Origin: Rhodeus uyekii
Lineage: Eukaryota > Chordata > Actinopteri > Cypriniformes > Acheilognathidae
NCBI GenBank assembly: GCA_037043235.1
Contig: JAWRVZ010000074.1
Coordinates: forward strand, 395,501-459,500
Direction: 5' to 3'
Length of the DNA stretch: 64,000 nucleotides
Shown: positions 1-10,556 of the stretch, piece after piece
Layout of the letters: each line of letters opens with the position of its first letter
Numbering within the stretch: position 1 is the stretch's first letter
Position numbers and translations under genes: made by a program
Notes under the pieces: model-generated
The model's input: the letters and a program-made list of their open reading frames with translations, nothing else
Databases searched by the model: none
What the model was told of the DNA's origin: nothing

Positions 1-920
1 CCTGCTGTACATGAGACCACTGCAGTGGTGGCTGAAAACCAAGGGGTTCTCCCCGAAGGGGAACCCACTTCGCACTATCAAGGTCACGAGGCGATGTCTA
101 CGCACCCTGAGTATGTGGAAGAATTCTTGGTTTCTGTCTCAAGGCCCGGTCCTGGGGGCTCTGGTTCGGTGAGTCTCTCTCTCAACAGATGCCTCCCTCT
201 CGGGCTGGGGGGCGGTCCTGAGGGATCAGAGGGATCAGGGGTCTTTGGAGCAGTCGGCACCAGACCTGGCACATAAACATGCTAGAGTTACTGGCGGTCC
301 GCAGAGCACTTTGTGCGTCCCTCCCGGACCTTCGCGATCATCGCGTATATAAACCATCAGGGGATCTGCGTTCGCGACCACTGTACAAGCTGGCGCGACA
401 GATCCTCCTCTGGGCCCAGGGGAGGTTGCTCTCTCTCAGGGCAGCCTACATCCCGGGGGTCCAGAATGTGGGAGCAGATGCCCTATCGAGACAGGGGGCA
501 AGACCAGGGGAATGGTGACTCCACCCCGGAGTGGTGGAGCAGATTTGGGAAAGATACGGCAAGGCACAGGTCGACCTGTTTGCCTCAGTAGACAACACCC
601 ACTGCCCTCTGTGGTTTTCTCTAGCACATCCAGCGCCTCTGGGGCGGGATGCTATGGTACTGGCTTGGCCGAGGTTACGCCTGTACGCCTTTCCCCCGAT
701 CGCTCTGCTCCCGGGAGTTCTGGCCAAGATTCGCCGGGACAAGGTCCGTCTTACGCTAGTGGCCCCCCACTGGCCTTCCAGAATATGGTTTGCGGATCTG
801 GTGGCCCTCCTCGATGGAGTCCCCTGGGAGATTCCGGTCAGGAGGGACCTTCTGTCCCAGGCGGAGGGTTGCATCCTGCACCCTCGCCCAGAGCTAATGA
901 AGCTATGGGTCTGGCCCCTG
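1..920 (+). pseudogene. DIRS reverse transcriptase C-terminus and RNase H (broken)
   Basis: Only the tail of the reverse transcriptase is in the window, so the polymerase motifs are off the left edge. An RNase H-like domain follows. Its first acidic site is visible as STDASLSGWGAVL near 183-228, and the second as WHINMLELLAV near 270-300, in a different frame. The next stretch reads LPDLRDHR then VYKPSGDLRSRPLY and seems to lack a block around the third acidic residue. The region ALSRQGARPGEW then meets a TGA at 516-518. Afterwards the same protein continues (QVDLFAS, CPLWFSL, WPRLRLYAFPP, LWVWPLKG) to about 920. At least one frameshift, one stop and one deletion make it non-functional. Assignment to DIRS rests on this tail and on the recombinase directly downstream. 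Confidence 0.8.
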
Positions 921-922
921 AA

Positions 923-1939
923 GGGGTCCAGCTCATAGAAGCCGGTCTCTCAGCCGAGGTTGTGGAGACCATCCTTCAGTCCAGAGCTCCCTCCACGAGG
1001 AAACTCTACGCCCTAAAGTGGAAACTCTTCACGTCTTGGTGTGGTTAAAGGCAGGTGAACCAAGTAACCTGTCAAGTCGGCAAAGTGCTGGAGTTCCTGC
1101 AAGAAAGATTTGCGGCAGGGTTGTCCCCCTCCACCTTGAAGGTTTATGTGGCTGCTATATCGGCTTGCCACATACCTCTGGGTGGGGTGTCCTTGGGCAG
1201 GGACCCCCTAGTCACTCGTTTCCTCCGTGGTACACTAAGGCTGAGACCTGCGGCACAGACCAGGGTGCCTGCCTGGGACTTGTCTGTGGTACTCCAAGGC
1301 CTGTCCCAGGCACCCTTTGAACCTTTGGAGGAGCTTCCGATCAAGCTCCTTTCCCTTAAGACCTTGCTTTTGCTGGCTATCACCACGCTTAAGAGGGTCG
1401 GGGATCTTCAGGCCCTCTCGGTGGCTCCCTCATGCCTCGAGTTCGCGCCCGGGATGGCGAAAGCCTTTCTCCACCCGAGGCCAGGTGATGTTCCTAAGGT
1501 TCCCACTAATGTGGCTAGGTCTATTACGCTGCAGGCCTTCTGTCCTCCCCCATTTGGCGATCATGGGCAGGAGCACAAGAACAAGGTCTGTCCAGTGCGA
1601 GCACTGGACGCTTATGTTTTCAAGACTGCCACTTGGCGTAAGTCGGACCAATTGTTCGTTTGCTTTGGGGCCCCCAAGGGGGCTCCAGCTTCTAAGCAAA
1701 CACTAAGCAGGTGGATAGTCGAGGCTATCTGTCTAGCTTATGAGTCGGCCGGATTAGCCTCTCCCCTGAGGGTCCGGGCCCACTCTACTCGGAGCGTGGC
1801 GGCATCCAAGGCTCTCCTCTCCGGACCTTCCTTGTCTGATGTTTGTGCTGCGGCTGTCTGGTCCTCACCGCACACATTCATGAGGTTCTACCAGCTAGAC
1901 CTCGATGCCGCCCCGGGAACCAGGGTGCGCTCTCAGTGA
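923..1939 (+). pseudogene. DIRS tyrosine recombinase, one in-frame stop
   Basis: This would be the site-specific recombinase that inserts the circular DIRS cDNA. A SAM-like N-terminal segment (SRAPSTRKLYALKWKLF) is followed by an in-frame TAA at 1046-1048; the same frame then runs 294 residues to 1939. Catalytic landmarks of the family are visible: the first arginine in TLKRVGDLQALSV, the H-x-x-R box in RAHSTRSVAASKAL, and the likely tyrosine in HTFMRFYQLDLD. Apart from the stop the domain looks complete, so the element may have died recently. It lies a few bases after the RNase H region in another frame, as expected for overlapping DIRS reading frames. I infer family membership from motifs; no alignment was made. 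Confidence 0.85.
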
Positions 1940-2033
1940 GCTGGGACACACCCGGATGCCGGCATCGCTGAGGTGGCGTTGGTATAGCGTTCCCCTAGCG
2001 TTTTAGATGCAGCTCGAGTTCCCTGAAAGGTAA

Positions 2034-2342
2034 CGTCTCGGGTTACGAATGTAACCCTGGTTCCCTGAGGGGAACAAGACGCTGCGTCTTTGCCTCAGCT
2101 CCTTGCGCCTCCGGGCCCGCTTCAGACACTCTTTTGCTGGTGCTTCCGGGTCCCGGGCGCGCTTTTATGCTCTTCCTCATGACGTCACCGGCTCGCGCCG
2201 GCGGCGACGCATTCACACGCGTTCGTCTCTCATTGGTTGCACAGATCTTCACGTGGTAGAGGCGAGGCTATTTCCCCTAGCGTTTTAGACGCAGCGTCTC
2301 GTTCCTCTCAGGGAACCAGGGTTACATTCGTAACCCGAGACG
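2034..2342. repeat. DIRS 3' terminal inverted structure
   Basis: The arm at 2034-2076 (starting CGTCTCGGGTTACGAATGT) is inverted at 2301-2342, ending at the junction with the hAT element. A block containing TTCCCCTAGCGTTTTAGA is present directly at 1990-2013 and again at 2272-2294. The loop contains a CRE-like octamer TGACGTCA at 2180-2187. Such paired and repeated ends match the terminal and internal complementary regions of DIRS elements. Confidence 0.75.
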
Positions 2343-2343
2343 A

Positions 2344-3180
2344 TATTTGTGTGAGGAAATGGGAGTGGAGCATAAAGCCTTGCTTTTTCATACGGAGGTC
2401 CGATGGTTGTTGCACGGCAAGGTGCTGGCCCGTGTGTATGAGCTGCGGGAGGAATTTAAAGTGTTTCTGACAAATGAGGGGTCCGATTAAGCAAAGCTGC
2501 TTGCGAGTGATGAGTGGTGTGCTAGGCTGGCATACCTGGCAGACATTTTTCATCATCTGAATGAACTGAACACACGAATGCAAGGCCGAAATGAAAACCT
2601 GCTCACAAGTACAGATAAAATAAATGGATTCCATTCAAAGGTGCAACTCTGGCAACATGTGCAAAGTGGCAACCTTGAAATGTTCCCACTCACCAGTAGA
2701 TGGCAAGATGTCCACACTGGTGCGTTGTGCGAGACGGTAGGTGAACATTTGAAAACTCTTGAGGGGAAAATGTCATTTTATTTCTCTTCAGACGTCACTG
2801 AATGCCTTGACAGGGTTAGGGACCCATTTAGCTCAAGATCAGTAGTTGGAAAGGATATCACTCTGCAGGAGCAGGAGGAACTAACTGAACTGAGACAAAA
2901 TCGTGGTTTAAAGCTAAAGTTTGCTGATCTTCCTTTAGACAGTTTTTAGTTGGCTACTGCCAAGGAGTTCCCAATTCTGGCAAACAAAGCTATTTTGATA
3001 TTGCTCCCATTTTCCACAACATTTCTGTGTGAGCTGAGTTTCTCAAGCCTGACTGCTATAAAGACTAAAAACAGAGAGAGACTAAGAGCTGTTGAGGAAG
3101 AGCTTTGTGTGTGTCTTTCTTCAATTCCTGCCAGAATCTCAGCTCTGTGTTCATCCAAACAGGCCCAGGTTTCACACTGA
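2344..3180 (+). pseudogene. hAT-family transposase C-terminal half (ZBED5/SCAND3-like)
   Basis: In one frame the sequence reads from YLCEEMGVEHKALLFHTEVRWLL through a TAA at 2488-2490 and a TAG at 2947-2949 to a final TGA at 3178-3180. The HTEVRWLL box and the closing stretch TTFLCELSFSSLTAIKTKNR are characteristic of the RNase H-like core and dimerisation region of hAT transposases related to the host proteins ZBED5 and SCAND3. The end, SALCSSKQAQVSH, is typical of that group. There is no N-terminal BED zinc finger. The two internal stops mark it as a transposon remnant, not a domesticated host gene. Confidence 0.8.
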
Positions 3181-3187
3181 GTAGGTA

Positions 3188-3385
3188 GAAATATGAAAGA
3201 TCATAAGACTTTTTTCTTTGTTTATTTGATTCCTATTCAAGATACCTTGATATGAATGACTGTATATTGTTAATTGCACTTTTTATTTTAAACAATAAAT
3301 ATGAAAGATCATAAGACTTTTTTTTTTTTGTAGTTATTTGATTTTTATTTAAGATATTTTGATATGAATGACTGTATATTGTTAA
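3188..3385. repeat. Tandem duplication in hAT 3' UTR, 108-bp period
   Basis: The block beginning ATATGAAAGATCATAAGACT at 3191 recurs at 3299. Both copies end with TTGATATGAATGACTGTATA. The copies differ mainly in a T-tract, so this is a local duplication inside the hAT tail. Confidence 0.85.
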
Positions 3386-3496
3386 TATAGGTTACGGAGT
3401 TTCATTTTTTAACATTTTTGTTTGGTGGTGTGCCTTGTGATTTTTTTCAATGAAAAAAAAAAGTACCTTGGCTCAAAAAAGGTTGAAAAACACTGA

Positions 3497-5150
3497 CCTA
3501 GACTACTCCTTAACACTCGATGGCTGCTCTATCAAGTGTTCATCATCAGTTAGAAATCTGTGTGCTCTTTGATGCCATTCTTTCATTTGAAAGCCACGTT
3601 TCTAGCAGCTCTAAAACCTCTTTTTTTACATTTTTTACATTTACATAATTTATCTAAATTATGACATATGCTCTCAAAGACAAATGCGGAAAAGTTAGTT
3701 CATGCGTTCATGAGTTCAAGGCTAGATTATTGTAATGCTCTACTTGGTGGTTACCCTGCATGCTTAATAAACAAATTTGAGCTGGTCCAAAATGCAGAAG
3801 CTCGAGTTCTTACTAACCAGGAATTATGAGCAAATTAGCCCGGTTCTGTCAACACTGCATTGGCTTCCTATTAAATACTGAATAAAATATTGCTAATTGC
3901 TTAGAAAGCATTAAATGGTTGAGCTGTCCAGTACTTGAGCGATCTCTTAACACATTATAGTCCTTCACATCTATTGCGATCCTAAAATACTGACAAGCTG
4001 ATAATACCTAGAATATCTAAGCCAACTGCTGGCAGTCAATCATTTTCCTATTTAGCTCCTAAACTCTGGAACAGTCTTCCTAATATAGTTTGGGAAGCAG
4101 TCACACTCTGCCAGTTTAAATCTAGACTAAAAATACATCTCTTCAACCTGGCATACACATAACACATTATACATACATTTTCTAATCAAAATCATGTAAA
4201 ATGTAAAATTGTTAGGTTGCATAATTTAGGTCAGCCGGAACATTCCCATAACATCTGATGTACTCGTTACATCAGAAGAAGAATGGCATCAACGTGATAT
4301 TAGACACTATTTATTCACATGTTACCATGGTCTGCTGGATCCGGGCCGTATCAAGATCAGATGAAGGAAATGCACCTGGACACAAGCACAACACAGTCCT
4401 GAAGTTTCTGCAGAGACCGTGACTCTATTAGACCCTCCCCTGTGAAGATCATGAATCCATCTCCAACCAGACCAAGCTGGATTTAATACTTGACACTAAT
4501 TGTTGTCAATAAAATAATCATGCACTGTTTGGCTGTCTGCCACAGGAGAACTGGTCCTCTGACTGATTCTGTCACGTGAAGGCTGCGTTGTGCGATGCAG
4601 AAAACACAATAGAATCCAGGAATGCCGGTGAACATATTTCAGCTAGATAGAATATGTGCCGGTGAACATATTTCAGATAAAATGACATACATTCCACAAA
4701 CACGGAAAAAGCACGGGAGAATACATCCACACAACCACAGACATGGGATACGAACATTCAATAACCAACATTGACAGAGGGAACACGGGAGACTTTATAC
4801 ATGACATGGTTGGACACAGCTGACAAGACTAACACAATGGTAATTGAATACAGGTGAAACCAAAACACAGAATGACACTAATCTAATCTGGAACTGAAAT
4901 TGATGAACACAAAAGGCAAAATAAGAGTCCAACGTGGGTGCAAGGTTGAAATGTTCTTCATTCATTCTGTCACCTGCTGGAGTTTTGGTTCCTTGCCACT
5001 GCCTCTGGCTTGCTTAGTTGGGGACACGTTACACTAAATATTCTTCAATTTTATTGATTCTCCTGCTCTTCTAGAGCTGGTGTTCAGCCAAAACAAATTT
5101 AATTTTTATAGTTTTCATATGACCACTGTAAAGCTGCTTTGAAACAAATA
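3497..5150 (+). mobile_element. L2-clade LINE 3' fragment
   Basis: The sequence parallels the 3' ends of the two longer L2 copies in this window (25560-28398 and 47080-49108). It covers the C-terminus of the reverse transcriptase ORF (for example CTCTCAAAGACAAATGCGG near 3672), then the 3' UTR with the GTCAGCCGGAAC block, to GCTGCTTTGAAACAA near 5150. Frameshifts are abundant, and an LTR-like insert interrupts the UTR at about 4573-4930. It is the most decayed of the long L2 copies. Confidence 0.85.
4573..4930 (-). mobile_element. Solo-LTR-like insert in the L2 3' UTR
   Basis: The L2 3' UTR is interrupted after GACTGA and resumes at GTTCTTCATTCATTCTGTC. On the minus strand the inserted block ends ...TGCATCGCACA...CACGTGACA, like the LTRs at 16471, 50196 and 60346. 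It contains a short duplication of TGCCGGTGAACATATTTCAG at about 4624 and 4659. No clean TSD is visible and the left end in LTR orientation is uncertain. Confidence 0.55.
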
Positions 5151-6224
5151 GCAACCACCACTGACCTGCAGTCATATCAACACTCTCTGAAGAGCTTATT
5201 CCTGAAGAGCTTCTTCCACAAAACTGTATGTTGTTTTTATCATAGTAAACTTATTTTGCAATTCCTGTATGTCATTCACTAAGAAACTCCCCTATAGTTG
5301 GTGCAGTTTTATGCTTTACAACTTATTAAATTATGTTTCCTCATTTCAATATTTATATTATTTTATTAAGAATGTTATTAATTGCTCAGGTTGCCAATTC
5401 ATCCTGTTACTGAGGGAGAAAACCTGTCAATGCTTTTGATTTTACTGGTTTTTCTTTTATGAGAACTCTGCAGAGTTTTGCTAGTTTATGCATTACATGG
5501 AATTAATTGACATTCATCTTTCTTTGTGTGTGTTATAAAAGCCAACCAGAGTTATATATGATGTTTAAGAATGTAATTTTGTATATAATTTAAAAAGAGT
5601 TATTTATTTTGTATACAATCTGTTTTCAGGTTGAACGACTGCATCAACAATGAGTATGTAAATGCAAACGACTGGACAAATGTTGTACAATAAGATATGT
5701 TACATATTTAGACAATATGTGCCTAAAAAAATTTGTAAAACATAAACTAATGTTGTCACGTGTCAACTGATAGGATATATTGGTGGGAAAAATGGATGAA
5801 ATTTAGAAATGTTTAATGTGACTGCGTTGTTTTGTGTAGGTTGTGTTTTTTGAACGCTGATTCTGCTTGTGATCTATGTTTGAATGGCAAGCCAAACCCT
5901 GATCTACGATTCAAAAGAATCATCATGATTCTAGACTAATCTACTGAACTGTACAGCTAAGCTGAGATCTCGCACAAACACCCTTCCCCAGTAGAAAGCA
6001 CAAAAAGGCCTTTACAGCTTGGACAATTGAATATTACACACAAACAGGATCCTGAAGGATTCAAAGTTTTGTTTATATGTAATAAAATTGCCAGCTGTTA
6101 ATTGACTGGATATAATTTGGCTCAAACATCCATAAATCCTCCTAGAGCCCAACTTAGTCCCTATTTAAACTTAATTGTTATTTGGTTGCTTCAGTGTTAT
6201 ATAAAGAATGAGCACATGAATAGT
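5151..6224. other. AT-rich stretch without recognised gene
   Basis: I see no coding region, repeat junction or RNA gene. Only short reading frames and T/A tracts are present. The stretch separates the L2 fragment from the decayed DIRS end. Confidence 0.6.
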
Positions 6225-6780
6225 TTAAGCTCAATTGCTTACGAATCAGCCAGGCTGCCCACACCTTTGGCAGTTTGTGCCCACTCTACTAGGAGTATGA
6301 ATGCATCTAAGGCACTCTTGTCAGGAGTTTCTTTTCAAGATGTTTATGATGCTGCAGGCTGGTCTTCCCCTTTTACAACCTAGACCTAGATTCCACTCCT
6401 GGGGCCCAGGTGTTGTCGTTTGAGGGTGATCACATCAGATTACCACAGGTAGCATGGAGCATTCCCATAACACTTGATGCAGCGGCTTATGTATGCAACC
6501 TTGGTTCTCTTAATAGGGAGCGAGACACTGCATCTCTTTGCCTTAACTCCTGCGTACCAGTCAGCAGAGTCTTCTTCAGACACTTTTAGCTGCCAACTGT
6601 TTGGCATGGCAGGACTTTATAGATTCCTGGTTCATGACATCACCCGCCTCAGACATTTCTTCACACAATTTGTTAGATTACACATGTGCTTCATGGTGCA
6701 ATCATGCAGATGCTTTCCCATAGCACTTGACGCAGCGTCTCATTCCCACTTCAGGGAACTAAGTTTCCATAGCCTCTGTA
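6225..6780 (+). mobile_element. Decayed DIRS end: recombinase tail plus terminal region
   Basis: A short frame reads SIAYESARLPTPLAVCAHSTRSMNASKALLSGVSFQDVYDAAGWSS. It is parallel to the recombinase at 1735-1870 and keeps the H-x-x-R box, but it lacks a few residues before the catalytic tyrosine because of a small deletion near 6370. Downstream (6440-6780) the order of terminal blocks matches the first element: CATAACACTTGATGCAGCG, then a loop, then CACTTGACGCAGCGTCTCAT. This is an older, divergent DIRS copy. Confidence 0.75.
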
Positions 6781-7101
6781 AGTGGGATGTAAAAGGATTT
6801 GCAGGGCGATCACTCTGCAAAGTGTTCACTCGACTAGAAATTAGCGTGGAGGCAAAGATGAAGCTGATCAGATCTACAAATGAAGCTGCAGAAAACACCA
6901 CTAGGTGGCTTTGGATCAAAAGGGCAGAACTGTGGACAAATGCTTCTGGAGTGCACAACTCCAGCCATGTCGCCTGGGCGAGGGTGCCTGATGTTGAAAG
7001 ATATAATGATCCTTGGACAAAGGCCATATGAGAGGACTAAGAGCACTGTTGCATTGAATATTATTCAGGGACGTTTATTATGAAAGTATGACACATATTA
7101 G
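6781..7101 (+). other. Unrecognised short reading frame, possibly transposon-derived
   Basis: A frame open to 7031 continues through SVEAKMKLIRSTNEAAEN, WLWIKRAELWTNASG and ARVPDVERYNDPWTK. I do not recognise the family. It lies between two DIRS elements and begins where the older DIRS end stops, so it is probably a fragment of another mobile element. The minus strand is also open over much of this stretch, which weakens the coding case. Confidence 0.3.
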
Positions 7102-7112
7102 TTCCCTATCAG

Positions 7113-7312
7113 TCAGTCACGTTCGACGTTACGTCGGACTGACGTCATGGGGTCTCGCTTGGGAGCCCAATCACCTCCCAGTGTAACTAAACGCGCCAAT
7201 GAACATTGGCTAGTGAAATTTGCATGCCGAGTCCTGCCCCGCCCGGCTTCCGGGTATAAATAGGACCGGCATCGCTCATTTCATTCATACTTTTGCTTCG
7301 GAGCCGAGCGGT
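7113..7312. repeat. Left terminal inverted repeat of the DIRS element
   Basis: About 200 bp is inverted at 10329-10512, including GCCAATGAACATTGGC and the GTATAAATAGGACC box. Differences are few, which suggests a relatively young copy. Confidence 0.85.
7140..7262 (+). promoter_or_regulatory. DIRS promoter-like region: CRE, paired CCAAT boxes, TATA box
   Basis: The left repeat carries a palindromic TGACGTCA (7140-7147), a perfect palindrome GCCAATGAACATTGGC (7195-7210) holding two opposed CCAAT boxes, and TATAAATA (7255-7262). The spacing and order suit an RNA polymerase II promoter reading into the gag remnant. Because the block is inverted at the right end, the same promoter would also fire inward on the minus strand. 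Confidence 0.55.
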
Positions 7313-7449
7313 TGTAATCAGCCGCTCCTTTCTGATCACCTGCCAAAAAGAGCGTCTTTGATTCGACTGGAAGATACGGTGCTTCAGCGGTGGTGCGAGT
7401 GTCCCAGCTGTCGTGTCACCCCCCTGTGCCTCGGTCGGAAAAAAGAGCA

Positions 7450-8665
7450 GTTTCCTCTAAACGAGCAAACGCGGACGATCAGCATCTTTTTCTAGACGCC
7501 TTTTCGTCCGTGTGCTTTTCTGCATGCGGTCGTTTCCTAACCTCATCTGACGGCCATGAGCGTTTCTCGTGTCTGGGCAGACAGCACGCTGAGAGAGCGC
7601 TTGTGGATGCGTCATGCTCTCTCTGTGGGCGCATGACCATGTCGGTGTTGCGGTCGCAGCTCGCCCTCTTTGATACGGAGGTTCGAGCGCCCTCTGCTGC
7701 TACCCATATCCCCTCTGCTTCTCATGGTAGAGCTGAGGGGTTGGTTAGCACTCTGGGTGACCTGAGGGTTACAGTGGGAGCTTCTTCGTCAGGCCAGCCC
7801 TCACGAACCTCCCACTCCTCTTGCACACCGTGTGCCGTCGAGTTGCCAGGCGAGACGCCAGGTCCTTCAAGGGAGGTACCTCGGGTCTCGTTTGGTGCTC
7901 CGGATGAGGATCGGATGTCGATCGCTGCAATGGGAGAGTGGGCTGTCATCCTCGAGTGAGGAAGCCGAGCGGCCCCCCTCGGGGGTCGCTGCTCGTGTGG
8001 TATCAGATAAGGAGATGATGGCCGTGCTTTCCCGGGCTGCCGCGGGTATTGGGCTTGAGTGGAACCCTCCACCCTCGCCCGAGCGCTCGCGGCTGGACGA
8101 TTGGTTTCTGGGTGCGGAGCGCGGTTCACAGTCTCGCTCCGCCCCGGTGCCTTTCTTCCCGGAAGTGCATGAGGAGGTCAGAAAGTCGTGGAAGGCACCT
8201 TTTACTGCCCGAAGCCGCTCTCTGACCTCCTCCGCTCTCACTACCCTCGATGGCGGGGCTGCCAAGGGTTACACGGACATTCCCCAGGTGGAGTGTGCAG
8301 TTGCGGTGCACTTGTGCCCGCAAAATGCTGCCACCTGGCGCAATCGTCCAGGGCGGGTAAGTCGACAGCAGCCCTGGCTGCCAAGGCTTACAGCGCCGCT
8401 GGACAGGCAGCTTCCGCCCTGCATGCTATGGCCATCCTGCAGGTCTATCAGGCAAAAGCTCTTAAAGAGCTGCACGAGGGTAGGTCTGAGCTGGGGTTGA
8501 TGCAGGAACTGCGCACGGCGACCGACATCGCCCTCCGGGCAACTAAGGTCACGGCGCGGGCCCTCGGCCAGACGATGTCCACACTCGTGGTCCAGGAGCG
8601 CCATCTCTGGCTGGACCTGGCTAAGGGAGATGGCAGGAGCTGCTCGTTTCCAGGAGCTGGTGAAG
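7450..8665 (+). pseudogene. DIRS gag-like protein (frameshifted)
   Basis: The protein can be followed across three frame segments. The first ends near 7955 (SFGAPDEDRMSIAAMGEWAV). The second runs about 7945-8355 (EWNPPPSPERSRLDDWFLG, PFFPEVHEEVRKSWKAPF, LTTLDGGAAKGYTDIPQVE, LCPQNAATWR). The third runs about 8355-8665 (AAKAYSAAGQAASALHAMA, LHEGRSELGLMQELRTATD, TMSTLVVQERHLWLDL). These blocks are typical of the first ORF of fish DIRS elements, taken to be a nucleocapsid-like protein; no enzymatic motif is seen. The two frameshifts nearly cancel. The C-terminus is lost at the internal deletion after about 8665. Confidence 0.75.
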
Positions 8666-9026
8666 TCACCACTCCTTCCCCCGGAGGAGGGCCGGGTGGA
8701 GAATCTTTTGTTTCCTTCTGTTCCGCCACTGGCCCCTTTTCAATAAAAGAGCAGTTTCCTCCATCTCTGGGTCATACTCGGTCCAAGCTGACAGTGAGCG
8801 ACGCGTTGCTTCCTCCCTCTCAGCCGACCTCTCTTTCGCCACGGATGCAGAGCGGGCAGCCCCAGGACGCGCTGCTTCCATGCCCCTCCCTTCCAGGCCC
8901 CTCATGGGGACTATGGAGCCAGGTAAGTGCACCACACTCACCGCCTCGACTCCGGGACGCCATGCCTCCTGGGTTGGGCCTCAGAGCTCCCTGCTGCCCC
9001 CCCGCGGGTTCGCCGGTCGTCCCTTT

Positions 9027-9466
9027 GGTGCCTCTCGAACAGACCTGTCCCCTCTACGAACCTGCAAGCACTGCCCCCGGAGGAGGCAGACCCAGCCCTC
9101 GCGTTGCTGTGTCCCGTCCGTGCACTACGTGTCTATGTGGACCGCACGCAGAGCTTTAGAAGCTCCGAGCAGCTCTTTGTCTGTTTTGGGGGACAGCAGA
9201 TGGGAAAGGCTGTCTCCAAGCAGAGGTTTGCCAACTGGATAGTGGATGCCATCGCCCTGGCATATCAGGCTCAGGGCGAGCCATGCCCCCTGGGGGTGAG
9301 GGTGCACTCCACACGGGGTGTTGCTTCCTCCTGGGCGTTGGCACGTGGCGCCTCTCTGACAGACATCTGCAAAGCTGCGGGCTGGGCGACACCTAATACA
9401 TTCGCAAGATTCTACAATCTCCGGGTGGAGCCAGTTTCTTCCTGTGTTCTGGGAACAAACAGGTGA
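9027..9466 (+). pseudogene. DIRS tyrosine recombinase, C-terminal third
   Basis: An uninterrupted frame reads CPVRALRVYVDRTQSFRSS, QLFVCFGGQQMGKAVSKQRF, then VRVHSTRGVASSWAL (H-x-x-R box) and TFARFYNLRVEP (catalytic tyrosine), ending with TGA at 9464-9466. The domain with the first catalytic arginine is absent because the internal deletion fuses upstream sequence to this tail. It is clearly paralogous to the recombinase at 923-1939 but belongs to a different DIRS subfamily. It cannot be catalytically active. Confidence 0.8.
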
Positions 9467-10178
9467 CCGGCTCGGTGTCCTGCTTGCAGCGCCATGCCCC
9501 TTAATAAGGGGATACGAGCGCTTATCTACTCCTCAGGTGAGTTCCCCGTCTGGCGAACCGAGTTCCTCCTGCATCCTTCGGTAGCGGACGCGGCGGAGGC
9601 GTCTGACGCCAGGCCCAGTACTCGTGTGCATGCCCCAGTGGTCAGCCCTTGTACTGGACTAGATGCCCATGTGACGAGATTCCCTCTTGGTAATCCCATA
9701 TGTGTACGCTCCACGGTACGGTTTCCCTCTTGGTAAACCCATGTCTTTCCCTTGGCAGTTCTGCTCTGCCAGTCTCTTTGGTACGTGCTCCTCCCTGGGG
9801 TAGGACCTACCATGGGGACTTTACATATGTCGTACTGCCCCTCGGGTCAGTCCATATGTGTCTTGGGCAGGGTGTGGTCTCCGTAGCGTCTATGCGCTCC
9901 CCCAGCGTAGACAACTAAGCGGGTCGAGCTGATTTGTGGGATTGAGATACCGAAGCTCTCTTCCCCGTGAGGCTCACGCAGGAACAGCAGCTTAGTCCTT
10001 CCTCACGTTGGCCTTCCCCTCCATCCCGATTGGCGTGGAGGCCTAAGTCGGCTTTCGCGGGGCGCTGGGTAGGTTACGTCCGCAGAGGCAGTTGTCCTTG
10101 GCACGCCACTGCTTGCCAACATCTGCATCTCCGATTCTCGTAACATGGTCAGTGCCTGTGGCGCTTTCCATAGGGACA

Positions 10179-10556
10179 CCATGACGTCAGTCCGACGTAA
10201 CGTCGAACATGACTGACTGATAGGGAACGTCTAGGTTACTATTGTAACCCCCGTTCCCTGAAGGAGGGAACGGAGACGTTATGTCCCCCGGCCACAGGCC
10301 TGAGCCACCGCTGAGGCTGGGATACACTCTCGGCTCCTCAGCAAAATATGAATGAAATGAGCGATGCTGGTCCTATTTATACCCGGAAGCCGGGCGGGGC
10401 GGGACTCGGCATGCAAATTTCACTAGCCAATGTTCATTGGCGCGTTTAGTTACACTGGGAGGTGATTGGGCTCCCAAGCGAGACCACATGACGTCAGTCC
10501 GACGTAACGTCTCCTTCAGGGAACGGGGGTTACAATAGTAACCTGGACCTAGACGT
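10179..10556. repeat. Right terminal repeat and internal complementary region of DIRS
   Basis: The segment 10179-10227 is the reverse complement of the left end 7102-7150. The segment 10227-10268 (ACGTCTAGGTTACTATTG...) is the reverse complement of 10509-10556. The segment 10329-10512 is the right terminal inverted repeat. This composite arrangement is diagnostic of DIRS elements. Confidence 0.85.

Larger units (their letters stand above)
1..2342 (+). mobile_element. DIRS-like YR retrotransposon, 3' part
   Basis: The order is the end of a reverse transcriptase/RNase H, then a tyrosine recombinase, then a complex 3' terminal region. This is the layout of DIRS1-type elements, which integrate with a tyrosine recombinase instead of a DDE integrase and lack ordinary LTRs. 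The 5' side is cut by the window edge. The right boundary is sharp: an inverted repeat arm ends at 2342 and hAT sequence starts at 2344. Both coding parts carry stops, so this copy is dead. Confidence 0.85.
2344..3495 (+). mobile_element. hAT transposon fragment, 5' truncated
   Basis: The segment begins in mid-transposase, directly after the DIRS end at 2342. It ends with GGTTGAAAAACACTG at 3481-3495, which resembles the 3' terminal inverted repeat of Charlie-like hAT elements. The missing 5' half fits DIRS insertion into the hAT or a later deletion. Confidence 0.7.
7102..10556 (+). mobile_element. Internally deleted DIRS element with both termini
   Basis: Both ends are present. A left terminal block (7113-7312) is inverted at about 10329-10512. 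The extreme left end (7102-7150) is complementary to 10179-10227, and 10227-10268 is complementary to 10509-10556. Together these give the terminal inverted repeats and internal complementary region that DIRS elements use to form a circle. Inside are a gag remnant and only the C-terminal third of the recombinase. The whole reverse transcriptase/RNase H region is missing, so this copy could only have moved with proteins supplied in trans. Confidence 0.85.

Noticed and set aside
2344..3180. A domesticated ZBED5/SCAND3-type host gene
   Set aside because: Two in-frame stops, no N-terminus, and a hAT terminal repeat directly downstream.
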